Shown in pieces: positions 1-19,382 of a stretch of DNA of 64,000 nt. The DNA comes from JADJXM01 sp937967285 (GTDB taxonomy: Bacteria > Acidobacteriota > Blastocatellia > RBC074), in the NCBI GenBank assembly GCA_050249535.1, contig JBFWQI010000015.1, positions 1-64,000 on the forward strand. The letters run 5' to 3'. A program made the position numbers and the translations under genes. The notes beneath the pieces are model-generated. The model was not told the DNA's origin and made no database searches. It was given only the letters and a program-made list of their open reading frames with translations. How positions within the stretch are numbered: position 1 is the first letter of the stretch; each line of letters starts with the position of its first letter.

Positions 1-108
1 AAAGTCGATCGGCTCAGCCGCGAGGTCAGTTGCCGCCGCGTCGAGTTCGCGGAATACCGGCATCTGCCGGATGCCCCTTCCCTGCTCGAAAACATCAATT
101 CACTTTGA
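1..108 (+). CDS. C-terminal fragment of an unidentified protein
   Basis: The frame starting at base 1 is open for 35 codons and stops with TGA at 106-108. The visible tail contains REVSCRRVEF and ends LLENINSL. It runs off the left edge, so its start and family cannot be judged. Codon use (many GTC, CGC, GAG, CTC) matches the neighbouring genes, which is the main reason to believe it codes. The 126 bases up to uvrA hold a 12-base direct repeat, CGCTCCAAGGCG, at 119-130 and 138-149, and no clear terminator or SOS box. Confidence 0.45.
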   Translation, partial: KVDRLSREVSCRRVEFAEYRHLPDAPSLLENINSL

Positions 109-234
109 GCCGCTCGGCGCTCCAAGGCGCTCCCAGTCGCTCCAAGGCGTTCCCGGGCTACTTGCCGATGCCCGTCCGATTATCTACAATCTGAGTTTCT
201 GTCTACGAGCTGAAATTTTTCTATTTTGTACCAT

Positions 235-3057
<2,823 letters not shown>

Positions 3058-3060
3058 TTC

Positions 3061-3123
3061 CGGAGTGCGGCGCCCGCGGGCGCCGCTTCCCGATGACAGC
3101 GGCGCCCGCGGGCGTCGCACTCC
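3061..3123. repeat. GC-rich intergenic palindrome (GGAGTGCGGCGCC family)
   Basis: The arm GGAGTGCGGCGCCCGCG starts at 3062 and is followed after a short spacer by its near-perfect reverse complement ending GTCGCACTCC at 3123, so the whole 63 bases can fold back. Single-arm copies recur at 28656-28681 and 57285-57309. It lies directly between the uvrA stop and the next start codon and may act as a terminator or mRNA-stabilising stem. Confidence 0.85.
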
Positions 3124-3128
3124 AAAAT

Positions 3129-3887
3129 ATGAAAATTTCCGCATCGATCATCGTCCGGAATGAAGAGGAGAATATCGCCGACCTGTGCGAGACTGTCGCC
3201 TGGGCCGATGAGATCGTGATCGTCGATTCCGATTCGAAGGACCGGACGGTCGAGATCGCCCGCCGCTACACCGACCGCGTCTTCAACCGCGAGTTTCGAG
3301 GCTACAAGGACAAGCATGAGTTCGCCGATTCGCAGACGACCGGCGACTGGATCTTCTGGATCGATGCCGATGAACGCGTAACGCCGGAGCTGCGCGAATC
3401 GATCGAGGCGCTGCGGCGGCGCGACCCGGCGACGCTGCCTGACGGATTCCGGATCGCGCGGAGCACGCTCTACCTCGGACGCTGGATACGCCATTCGGGC
3501 TGGTATCCGGACTACCAGATGCGGCTCTACAGGAAGGAAGCGAGCTACTGGGACGGAGTCGCGCCGCACGAAACGGCGCGGGTGAAGGGGCGGATCGAGA
3601 CGCTGCCCGGCGAGTTCCTCCACTACACCAAGCGCGATCTGAGCGATCATCATCGGGTGCTCGAGGAATACGCCACGCTCGGCGCCGCGCATCTCTTCAA
3701 AAACGGCAAAAAAGTCCGCGGGATCGATCTCTTCATCCTGCCGATCGCGGCATTCGTCCGGACGTATCTGGTCAAGCAGGGTTTCCGCGACGGCATTCAG
3801 GGATTGATTATCGCGATGTTCACGGCGTACAGTGTCTTCCTCAAATACGCCAAGGTCTGGGAACATCGTCATGTCTCGGGCAAATGA
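3129..3887 (+). CDS. Family 2 glycosyltransferase, WaaE/KdtX-like
   Basis: A 252-residue GT-A fold glycosyltransferase probably acting in lipopolysaccharide core or capsule assembly at the inner membrane. It begins MKISASIIVRNEEENI, the usual nucleotide-binding start of the family, followed by VDSDSKDRT and the metal-binding WIDADE motif (a DxD variant) near residue 80, then a GWYPDYQMRLYRK segment characteristic of WaaE-type beta-1,4-glucosyltransferases. A hydrophobic C-terminal region (near residues 200-235) suggests membrane association. The ATG at 3129 has no Shine-Dalgarno sequence because the palindrome ends just five bases upstream. Two nucleotide-sugar genes follow. The sugar donor is not determinable from sequence. 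Confidence 0.88.
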   Translation: MKISASIIVRNEEENIADLCETVAWADEIVIVDSDSKDRTVEIARRYTDRVFNREFRGYKDKHEFADSQTTGDWIFWIDADERVTPELRESIEALRRRDPATLPDGFRIARSTLYLGRWIRHSGWYPDYQMRLYRKEASYWDGVAPHETARVKGRIETLPGEFLHYTKRDLSDHHRVLEEYATLGAAHLFKNGKKVRGIDLFILPIAAFVRTYLVKQGFRDGIQGLIIAMFTAYSVFLKYAKVWEHRHVSGK

Positions 3888-3915
3888 CCGGGCGTTCTCC
3901 TGTAAGGGAGCAGTG

Positions 3916-3990
3916 ATGAGAACGATTAAGCAATTACTGAAGAAGAGGAATCTGATTAAACAGATCTGCCCCATACTGATCCGGATATGA
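3916..3990 (+). CDS. Possible 24-residue leader peptide
   Basis: A short reading frame starts at ATG 3916, seven bases after a good AAGGGAG ribosome binding site (3903-3909), and encodes a very basic peptide starting MRTIKQLLKKRN and ending ILIRI. Its TGA (3988-3990) overlaps the ATG of the next gene as ATGA. The next gene has no binding site of its own, so this peptide could couple its translation. No family is recognised; it may only serve as a translated leader. I am moderately sure it is translated, because the binding site and overlap agree. Confidence 0.5.
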   Translation: MRTIKQLLKKRNLIKQICPILIRI

Positions 3991-4767
3991 AAACAGTCAT
4001 CCTCTGCGGAGGCCGCGGCACACGACTGGGAGAACACGGGGTCTCGGTCCCGAAGGCGCTGATCGAGATCGGCGGCAGGCCGCTGCTCTGGCATCTGCTT
4101 AAAATTTACAGCCATCACGGGATGAACGACTTCATCCTCTGCCTCGGATACCTCGGAGATTCGATCAAGCGTTATTTCCTCGAGCATCACTGGCTCTATT
4201 CCGATTTCACACTCGAGATGGGCGGCGCGGGGGAGTACCGGCTGGACAAGCACCGGCAGGCGGACGAGGACTGGCGGATAACTTTCGCCGAGACGGGGCT
4301 CGACACCAACACCGGCGCCCGGCTCAAACGAATCGAGAGCTACATCGGCGACGACCCGATGTTCTGCGTCACTTATGGCGACGGACTCTCGGATGTCGAT
4401 CTGACGCGACTGATCGAATTTCATCGCCGGCACGGCAGGCTGGCGACTTTGACCGCAGTCTACCCGCGCTCGAACTTCGGGATCCTCAAGCTCGACGGCG
4501 AGGGGGCGGTGACCGACTTCGAGGAGAAGCCCGTCATGAACGAGGTGATCAACGGCGGCTTCTTCGTCTTCAACCGCGGGATCTTCGACTATCTCGACGA
4601 TACCTGCGTGCTCGAACGCGAACCATTGCAGCGGCTGGCAGCCGAACGCCAGCTCATGGCGTATCCTCACACGGGTTTCTGGAAGTGCATGGATACCTAC
4701 AAGGACAATATGGAGTTCAATCAGATCTGGGATTCGGGCAGAGCTGACTGGGCGGTATGGGAATCAG

Positions 4768-4784
<17 letters not shown>
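3987..4784 (+). CDS. Glucose-1-phosphate cytidylyltransferase-like nucleotidyltransferase
   Basis: Predicted to activate a hexose-1-phosphate with CTP, the first step towards CDP-deoxysugars in O-antigen synthesis. The 265 residues follow the RfbF pattern: CGGRGTRLGE loop at residues 7-16, KALIEIGGRPLLWHLLKIYSHHG, the acidic TYGDGLSDVD metal site, INGGFFV and a late TGFWKCMDT segment. Translation is probably coupled to the leader peptide by the ATGA overlap. The last codons (ending VESKK) and the stop are made by a GTAGAAA heptamer array, so the natural C-terminus has been replaced or extended by the repeat. The epimerase/dehydratase downstream fits the same pathway. Confidence 0.88.
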
Positions 4785-5860
<1,076 letters not shown>

Positions 5861-6064
5861 ACACCCTGTCCATTGTTTTCATATTTTGTGATATTCACGC
5901 GAATATTCGGCAATAATCGCCCTCTATCCTGATCTTGTTTTGAACAATATCTGGACACACCCGAACTCGGTATCTTAATGAGTTGATGTGTTCGTGAATT
6001 TTAAAAGATATTCCGGAGAGCATTAAGAATCCGGAATGCACAAGGCAGGAGGGAGATTATTCCG

Positions 6065-6697
6065 ATGTTTAAAGCAATTCGTTCCGCGAAACTGAGTCTG
6101 GCGATGGCCGCGCTGATGGTTACGGCGATGGTCGCGCCGATTATGGCTGCTCCTTCGATCAATCTCGGCGATGGTCGGACGACGGTCGTGCTGAGCTCCG
6201 AATTCCTGGGCGCGCTTGGGGCGCTGCGTCTGTCGGCCGGTTCGGTTGGCGATGGATCGCTCCGGAGCGGCGTGGCCGGGTTCCCCGTCACGGGCGGCGT
6301 CGTCGATCTGGGCACCGCCAAGGCTGAGATCAATCACTCAGGCGGGCTCTTTCTGGCTGCCGGCAACACCCGTGTCGAGCTGACCAGCTTCAATATCGAC
6401 ACCACCGGTGCAGCGCCGATTCTGACCGGTCTGGTGACGGTCAACGGAGATCTCCTCGGCCGCGTGCCGCTGTTCGATCTGCAGCTGCCCGCGCTGACGC
6501 TGCCGCTGCGTCCGCAGTCGTTCAACACTCTCTTCATTCCGAACGTCAAGGTGACCCTGACGGCGACCGCCGCCGCGGCTCTGAGCGGAGTCTTCGGCGC
6601 CACGGTTCCGGCCGGCCTGAGCATCGGTACCGCTTCGGTCTACGCGGTCGGCGATCCGGGCGGACGTCCTTCGTTCTTCAATCGTCCGAATCGTTAA
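6065..6697 (+). CDS. Secreted protein of unknown function
   Basis: A 210-residue protein with a signal peptide (basic MFKAIRSAK, hydrophobic to about residue 28, cleavage near AAPS). The mature part is rich in Gly, Leu and Thr and looks all-beta. The motifs INHSGGLFL, FNIDTTGAAPILTGLV and GRVPLFDLQLP are, as far as I recall, shared with a widespread group of secreted proteins that resemble HtaA-type domains; I would not assign a function. A good site GGAGGGAG lies 9-16 bases before the ATG. The 204-base upstream region is AT-rich and contains the small dyads ATATTC/GAATAT (5892-5907) and ATTCCGG/CCGGAAT. A terminator follows. Confidence 0.8.
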   Translation: MFKAIRSAKLSLAMAALMVTAMVAPIMAAPSINLGDGRTTVVLSSEFLGALGALRLSAGSVGDGSLRSGVAGFPVTGGVVDLGTAKAEINHSGGLFLAAGNTRVELTSFNIDTTGAAPILTGLVTVNGDLLGRVPLFDLQLPALTLPLRPQSFNTLFIPNVKVTLTATAAAALSGVFGATVPAGLSIGTASVYAVGDPGGRPSFFNRPNR

Positions 6698-6721
6698 TCC
6701 TGCACTGCTGGATTATTTTGA

Positions 6722-6761
6722 GAAGAGGCCTCGGGAGCGATTCCGGGGCCTCTTCCCATTT
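6722..6761 (+). terminator. Likely Rho-independent terminator
   Basis: The stem GAAGAGGCCTCGG (6722-6734) pairs with CCGGGGCCTCTTC (6743-6755) around an 8-base loop and is followed by the short pyrimidine run CCATTTC. It closes the secreted-protein gene. Confidence 0.75.
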
Positions 6762-6859
6762 CGAACTCGCGGTCGATTCCCGATGAGTCTTGACGTCACC
6801 GAACTCGAAGGTATTGAATACAGATCATCCTGAAATCACCAACAGAATTTGGAGGCTGA

Positions 6860-7798
<939 letters not shown>

Positions 7799-7815
7799 CG
7801 CACGGAGCGCCGCCG

Positions 7816-7880
7816 GGAGCGCCGACAACCTGTCGGCATGGCTAAGAATATCATCATGCCGACAGGATGTCGGCGTTCCC
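7816..7880. repeat. Palindromic repeat GGGAGCGCCGACA... / ...TGTCGGCGTTCCC
   Basis: Arms at 7816-7841 and 7855-7880 are near reverse complements, with CTGTCGGCATG facing CATGCCGACAG. It sits between two convergent genes and the last codons of the minus-strand protease gene (ADILSA) come from its right arm. A related single arm occurs at 32143-32167. Confidence 0.8.
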
Positions 7881-8567
7881 GTCGGCATACCTGTCTCCGA
7901 ATCTGCGATACATCATCCCGGCGGTAAAATCGTAAACCGTATGAATCACGATGGCGGGTAGAATCGAGCCCGTAAACCAGACCAGCCAGTGAAAGCCGAG
8001 CGCAAAGACGAAGATGGCCAGAATGCTCTTCCATCCCTGAACGTAGTGGCCGAAAGCGAAAAAGATCGAAGCGATGACGGCGGTATGAAGCAGATCGGGT
8101 CCGATCACGGTCGTCAACAGATTCCACATGACAACCCGGTAGGTGATCTCCTCGCCGACGCCTGCGGCAACTGAGATACAGGCCCAGAGGATCTTTTCAT
8201 GCGTGCCCGCGGGCATGAACAGGCAGACCTTGCGGTCGCGTTCGATCACATTGCGTCGCCATTGAGGGATGCCGATCGCGAGCATTACCGCGAGAAAGAG
8301 TAAAGAGACCAGGATCGCCGAGACCGGTTTCGCCGGCAACTTCCAGACACCGATCCCCTCGACAATCACGACCAGGATCGAGAGGGTGATGAAGACTGAG
8401 TGCTGAATGAGAACAGAGACGAAGAAACGCTCTCGCGGCGGCAGCGGATTGCGTTCGAGTTGACGCGCGGAGATCACTGCTCCGACCGGCAGGATGATGC
8501 AGAAGACGAGCAGGTGAAGACGTCCCAGCCAGGTGAGATAGCCCAGCGAGATGAACGGGTCAAACAT
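7854..8567 (-). CDS. CPBP family intramembrane glutamic protease
   Basis: A 237-residue polytopic membrane protein with about six to seven hydrophobic segments. The three family motifs are visible: EEITYR (EExxxR) near residue 139, FFAFGH (FxxxH) near 170 and HTVYD (HxxxD) near 210. Family members are Abi/Rce1-like proteases that cut within the membrane; bacterial substrates are mostly unknown. Its start overlaps the stop of the upstream glycosyltransferase gene by eight bases, so the two are co-transcribed. The C-terminal residues ADILSA are encoded by the palindromic repeat arm, so the native end may have been lost. Confidence 0.9.
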   Translation of the reverse strand: MFDPFISLGYLTWLGRLHLLVFCIILPVGAVISARQLERNPLPPRERFFVSVLIQHSVFITLSILVVIVEGIGVWKLPAKPVSAILVSLLFLAVMLAIGIPQWRRNVIERDRKVCLFMPAGTHEKILWACISVAAGVGEEITYRVVMWNLLTTVIGPDLLHTAVIASIFFAFGHYVQGWKSILAIFVFALGFHWLVWFTGSILPAIVIHTVYDFTAGMMYRRFGDRYADGNADILSA

Positions 8568-9714
8568 CAGCCGGCTCCCTGCCTGTAATGGTGATCTGTT
8601 CGGGTTGCTCTCCGGCGGTGCGGTAGAGCGCTTCGATCCGGTCGATGACCCGTTCCCTCTCGAAGCGGGCGATGACGCTCTCGCGGCCGGCCGCGGCCAG
8701 TCTTTCGCGCAGCGGGATGTCGGACAGCAGGCGCGTCAATCCGGTGATGAGCGCCCACTTATCGTTGGGCTCGATCAGCAGCCCGGTCACGCCGTCGCGA
8801 ACTATCTCAGCCATGCCTCCGACGCGCGTCGCGACGACCGCGCATCCGGCCGCCATCGCCTCGACCAACGCCAGCGAGAAAGCCTCGTTGTCGGACGGCG
8901 CGGCGACGATATCGATTCCCGGCAGATGAGCCGGAAGCTCATCCACGAAACCCGTCAATTTTATGTTATCGGCGGCGCCGGATTCACGGATCATTTTTTC
9001 CAGTTGCTCGAGGTAACGCTCATCTTCCGGTCCGGCCTCTCCGATCACCAGAAAATCGACATCCGTCCAGTAGCGCTCCCTGACCAGATGAGCGGCCGCC
9101 TGAATGAAGAGATCCTGTCGCTTGAGCGGCGTCAGCCGGCCGATTATTGCGACGGCATAGCGCCGCGTGATGCCGAGGTCGGCCCGGGCGCGGTCCCTCG
9201 AAAGCCCGGCGCGGTAGTCGATCCAGTTTGGAATGACATGGATACGTTCGATCTGATCCGGGAAGGCGATGGCCAGTTGTTCGCGGACCGTATCTGAGAC
9301 GGCGATCAGAGCGCGCGCCTCGGCCAGAGTCCAGGCGTAGAGCGGATTCGACCGGATCGGATTGAAGTGGTGCCGGGTCAGAAAGAATCTGACCGGCCGC
9401 GACATCCGCGCCGCGATTCCGCAGAAGGTGTAATCGCGGGCGACGTGAGCGTGCAGGACGTCGATCTTATGATCGCGGATGATCTGTGAAAGCTGATGGG
9501 CGCTGAGCACGTCCATGGCGTTGCGCAGACCGAGTTCATGCCAGGTGACGGGCTGATCGGCGAGTTCGCCGCGCAGGGGGCTGCCCGGCCGGACAGCCAG
9601 ATGGAGGCTGTGGCCGCGCTCGATCAGCGCGCGCGTCAGATCGATGACATGCCGCTCTCCGCCGCCGAGGCTTTCGGCCGAACAGACCTGTAAAATTTTC
9701 ATCGGTTCAGTCAT
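8560..9714 (-). CDS. Family 4 glycosyltransferase
   Basis: A GT-B fold glycosyltransferase of 384 residues, probably acting on cell-surface polysaccharide or lipid-linked sugars at the cytoplasmic face. The N-terminal domain starts MKILQVCSAESLGGGERHVIDL and the C-terminal nucleotide-sugar domain has IIGRLTPLKRQDLFI and the late acidic motif APSDNEAFSLALVEAMAAGCAVVATRVGG (with the ExxxxxxxE pair). I start at the ATG at 9714 (GGTGATCATA upstream); an in-frame ATG at 9702 is equally possible. It overlaps the CPBP gene downstream. The gene is divergent from the prepilin peptidase, with about 45 bases between starts. Confidence 0.88.
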   Translation of the reverse strand: MTEPMKILQVCSAESLGGGERHVIDLTRALIERGHSLHLAVRPGSPLRGELADQPVTWHELGLRNAMDVLSAHQLSQIIRDHKIDVLHAHVARDYTFCGIAARMSRPVRFFLTRHHFNPIRSNPLYAWTLAEARALIAVSDTVREQLAIAFPDQIERIHVIPNWIDYRAGLSRDRARADLGITRRYAVAIIGRLTPLKRQDLFIQAAAHLVRERYWTDVDFLVIGEAGPEDERYLEQLEKMIRESGAADNIKLTGFVDELPAHLPGIDIVAAPSDNEAFSLALVEAMAAGCAVVATRVGGMAEIVRDGVTGLLIEPNDKWALITGLTRLLSDIPLRERLAAAGRESVIARFERERVIDRIEALYRTAGEQPEQITITGREPADV

Positions 9715-9758
9715 TATGATCACCCAGAATTTAACGCAAGCCCGCAAAGGATACCAAG

Positions 9759-10865
9759 GTGACCGGTTTGAATCCGTCAGAATTCCTGTTTCCGTTCTTC
9801 GCGCTGATCCTTGGATTGATCATCGGGAGCTTTCTCAACGTCGTAATTCACCGGGTGCCGCTCGGGCGTTCGGTTGTCTTCCCCGGTTCCGCCTGCCCTT
9901 CCTGCGGAGCGCCAATCCGCCCGATGGACAATATCCCGCTGATCAGCTACCTGGTGCTCGGCGGTAAATGCCGCAACTGCAAGGCGGGCATCCCGGTCAG
10001 TTATCCGGCGGTCGAGCTGCTGACCGGCATCGTCTTCGCGGTCATCGTCTGGAGATCCGGAGCCGAATGGACCGCGCTTCTCGAACTGGCTTTCGCCGCG
10101 ACACTGATCGCACTGATCTTCATCGACGCGCGCCATCAGCTGCTGCCCAACGTCATCACCTACCCGCTGTTCCTCTTCGCGCTGGTCGCCGCCGTGCTCA
10201 GATCGGGCTGGGGCGCGCCGATCGTATACGCTTTCGACCTGTCGTTCATCTTCGTCGCGCCGGAGACAGGTTTTCCCGTGATCCGAGCCTCCGTCATCGG
10301 CGGGTTGCTGCTGGCCCTGGCCGTTCCCGGCTTCCTGCTGATCGATAAGCTCGACCTTCTGCTCTTCAACAAATACATCGAGTGGGAGGAGATGAATGAA
10401 GATGAAGCCGTCGCGGAGGATCCCGATGCCGAGAGAAGATATGACAGGACGATCCTGACCGTCATGCTGCTCGGGCTCGCGTGCGGCCTGGCGTGGGGGA
10501 TCGCGACGCTTACGCTCGGCCACGAACATCAGGCCGCGTTCGAGAACGCCTACGACGGCCTGCTGCGTGCAAGCGCCGGCGCCTTCGTCGCCGGACTGCT
10601 CACCTGGTGGATCAGGGCCGTCTACTTCTATGTTCGCGGTTTCGAGGGCATGGGACTCGGCGACGTCAAGCTGATGGCGGGCATCGGCGCGTTCCTCGGC
10701 TGGCAGGGCGCTTTCTCGGCGCTTCTGATCGGTTCGATAATCGGCGCGGTGATCGGCGGAGCGATGGCCTTCAGGAACCGTACTGGTCTGCGGACCGCTC
10801 TTCCTCTCGGAGTGTTTCTCGGCGCGGCGGCGATATTCGTGATGCTCTGGATGAACAGGATCTGA
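9759..10865 (+). CDS. pilD: Prepilin peptidase / N-methyltransferase (PilD-like)
   Basis: Cleaves the leader of type IV prepilins or pseudopilins and methylates the new N-terminus in the inner membrane. The 368 residues begin with the methylase domain (GSFLNVVIHRVP) carrying both zinc CxxC pairs, CPSC near residue 46 and CRNC near 72. The aspartate protease motifs are FIDARHQLLP near 126 and the GMGLGDVKLMAGIGAFLG segment near 305. A cytoplasmic acidic insert (KYIEWEEMNEDEAVAEDPDAE, near residues 205-225) makes the protein longer than the usual 250-290 residues. It uses GTG as start with AAAGG eight bases upstream. Its stop abuts the stop of the convergent kinase gene. No pilin genes are nearby. 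Confidence 0.93.
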   Translation: MTGLNPSEFLFPFFALILGLIIGSFLNVVIHRVPLGRSVVFPGSACPSCGAPIRPMDNIPLISYLVLGGKCRNCKAGIPVSYPAVELLTGIVFAVIVWRSGAEWTALLELAFAATLIALIFIDARHQLLPNVITYPLFLFALVAAVLRSGWGAPIVYAFDLSFIFVAPETGFPVIRASVIGGLLLALAVPGFLLIDKLDLLLFNKYIEWEEMNEDEAVAEDPDAERRYDRTILTVMLLGLACGLAWGIATLTLGHEHQAAFENAYDGLLRASAGAFVAGLLTWWIRAVYFYVRGFEGMGLGDVKLMAGIGAFLGWQGAFSALLIGSIIGAVIGGAMAFRNRTGLRTALPLGVFLGAAAIFVMLWMNRI

Positions 10866-13693
<2,828 letters not shown>

Positions 13694-13698
13694 AAGTC

Positions 13699-14439
<741 letters not shown>

Positions 14440-14452
14440 TCAGAAATCTCCG

Positions 14453-16900
<2,448 letters not shown>

Positions 16901-16928
16901 CTCTCACTATCCTTTCTCTTCTTTGCAT

Positions 16929-17741
<813 letters not shown>

Positions 17742-17794
17742 TTTCTTCTCCAAATTTGATTGGTTTTAACTGCCATTATTTTGCCGGTCTTCTC

Positions 17795-19054
17795 TCAGTC
17801 CAGCTTGATTCGTGAAGCGCTGTCGGCCACCTGCGAGAGGTCCGAGACGATGACCTTGTCGCCGACGCGCAGTCCCTTGACGATCTCGATTGTGGTCACC
17901 GAACTGCGTCCCAGTTCGACCGTCACCGCTTCGGCGTGCTTGCCGTCCGGCTCCAGGCGGAACAGTCTGACCGTGCTCTTCTCCTGACCGAAAGAGGGTC
18001 GCTGCACGTAGAGCACGTTTTCGAGGCGTTCGAGTTCGATCGTTCCGTCGACGTTGAGATCGGGTCGTGCGCCTTTCGGCAGCTCGCCTTCGAGTGCGAT
18101 GTCGACGGTTACGGTGCCGTTCTGAACGGCCGGATCGATCCGCGAGACGCTGCCGGAAATTACGCCGATTCGCATATCGATGTTCGCCCGCTGACCCGGC
18201 AGGATGTCCCGAGCCTGGGTTTCGGGGATCCGGACAGCGGCCTTGAGCCTCTTCGGATCGGAGACCCGGGCGAGATTCGTACCCGGCGTGACCTGCTGGC
18301 CGACCTCGACCGCAAGCTGCTGAAGAACACCGTTGATGCCTGCCCTGACGGTCAGGTCCGAAACCTGCTTGAGCCGCAGGTCATAGAGCAGTCTCCGCTG
18401 ATCGAGCTCGGCCTGCGAGACGGCAAGCTGAGTCTTGATCGCTTCGGCGTTCATCGCCAGACGCTGTTTTTCTAGCTCGTTGCGGGTCTTCAGCTCGGTC
18501 GCGCGCGTCCGCGACTGTTTGAGAATCAGCTCCGAGACCAGGCCGTCCTTTGAAAGCTGTTCGTTGGCTTCGGCCGTCAGGCGGGCCTGCTGGTAATCGG
18601 CCTCGACCGTTGCCGCCTGCGCCCGCTGATTGAGGAGCTGCGTTTCGAGTTCGACCTTGCGGTTGTTGTATGCCGCCTCGGCCGACTTGAGCTGAGCCTG
18701 CGCATCCAGAAGCTGCTGTTGCAATTCCTGATTGCTCAACTCGAAGATGACCGTCGACGGCGTGACCATCGTTCCTGGCTGAACCAGTCGCCGCTCGACG
18801 CGGCCGCTGGTCGTTGCCGGTATCCAGACGATCTCCTCCGGCACTAGCGTTCCCAGCCCGCGCACCTGGCGGACCATCTCTCCACGCTTGACCGTGTCGA
18901 TCCAGACCGTCGACGCCGTCACAGCGGGCGCCGCCGGTTTGAGCCTCGCCAGCGTCACGCTCACGGCTCCCACTATCGCCAGCCCGATGATCACGTATAT
19001 CGCCTGACGTATCTTCTTGTTTCTTACCACCGATTTACTGCGCGGTACGTCCAT
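17795..19054 (-). CDS. Periplasmic adaptor protein of a MacA/HlyD-type efflux system
   Basis: A 419-residue membrane fusion protein linking the inner-membrane permease to an outer-membrane channel. A single N-terminal membrane anchor (AIYVIIGLAIVGAVSVTLA, near residues 18-36) is followed by a biotinyl-lipoyl half-motif, a long coiled coil (Gln/Glu/Ala-rich, near 115-215), the second lipoyl half (AGINGVLQQLAVEVGQQV) and beta-barrel and membrane-proximal domains. The ATG at 19054 is preceded by GAGGAGCTGGA. It is the first gene of the six-gene exporter-regulator operon. No TolC-like gene is in the window. Confidence 0.92.
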   Translation of the reverse strand: MDVPRSKSVVRNKKIRQAIYVIIGLAIVGAVSVTLARLKPAAPAVTASTVWIDTVKRGEMVRQVRGLGTLVPEEIVWIPATTSGRVERRLVQPGTMVTPSTVIFELSNQELQQQLLDAQAQLKSAEAAYNNRKVELETQLLNQRAQAATVEADYQQARLTAEANEQLSKDGLVSELILKQSRTRATELKTRNELEKQRLAMNAEAIKTQLAVSQAELDQRRLLYDLRLKQVSDLTVRAGINGVLQQLAVEVGQQVTPGTNLARVSDPKRLKAAVRIPETQARDILPGQRANIDMRIGVISGSVSRIDPAVQNGTVTVDIALEGELPKGARPDLNVDGTIELERLENVLYVQRPSFGQEKSTVRLFRLEPDGKHAEAVTVELGRSSVTTIEIVKGLRVGDKVIVSDLSQVADSASRIKLD

Positions 19055-19116
19055 TCCAGCTCCTCGAACTATTGTGATGATTGCCCGGGGATCATTCCTC
19101 CCCTGCGTTACCGTAT

Positions 19117-19131
19117 CCAATTCCCGTGCCG
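19117..19131 (-). promoter_or_regulatory. Weak sigma-54-like promoter for the exporter operon
   Basis: Read on the minus strand it is CGGCACG-GGAA-TTGG, with the correct spacing for a -24/-12 element but C for T at the first base and TTGG in place of TTGC. It lies about 60 bases before the adaptor start and closely resembles the better site at 20456-20471. Confidence 0.3.
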
Positions 19132-19215
19132 CACCCGGACAATCGCTAAACTCTTATTCGATAATAATTTACATCATCCACAAGAGTGACGGCCTCACGC
19201 CAGATGTCCGGAAAT

Positions 19216-19231
19216 GGGAAAAATTTTTCCC
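19216..19231. promoter_or_regulatory. Perfect palindrome GGGAAAAATTTTTCCC, possible activator site
   Basis: A 16-base perfect palindrome, about 85 bases upstream of the -24 end of the weak sigma-54-like element, the usual position for an enhancer-binding protein site. It may be bound by the Fis-type domain of the operon's own response regulator; this is inference. Confidence 0.35.
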
Positions 19232-19382
19232 AAAATCGAGTCGATCTGATGGGATGACTCCTGCTTACTCCACCTCGACGGTCGAATATCGCTCAGATCC
19301 GGATTTTGATTGTCTGAATAAACCCTGGCACTCTTGGAGGCTTGGCGTCTAATTTATTTTTTTCAAGGGATGAGCAGTTACT

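Larger units (their letters stand above)
19055..19382. other. Intergenic region upstream of the exporter operon
   Basis: No gene is seen in these 328 bases. They hold a sigma-54-like element on the minus strand (19117-19131), a perfect 16-base palindrome (19216-19231), and at about 19305-19352 a decayed copy of the TGAATAAACC...GGCTTGGCGTTTAA repeat arm that is also present at 33417-33439. Confidence 0.6.

Noticed and set aside
109..234. SOS (LexA) box before uvrA
   Set aside because: No CTGT-N8-ACAG or related dyad is present in the 126 bases upstream.
8560..9714. Start of the glycosyltransferase at 9747
   Set aside because: The extra N-terminal residues (MRACVKFWVII) have no ribosome site and do not match the usual family start; 9714 or 9702 is better.
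19320..19345. TGGCAC at 19325 as a sigma-54 promoter
   Set aside because: The -12 half is missing at the right distance and it lies inside a decayed repeat arm.
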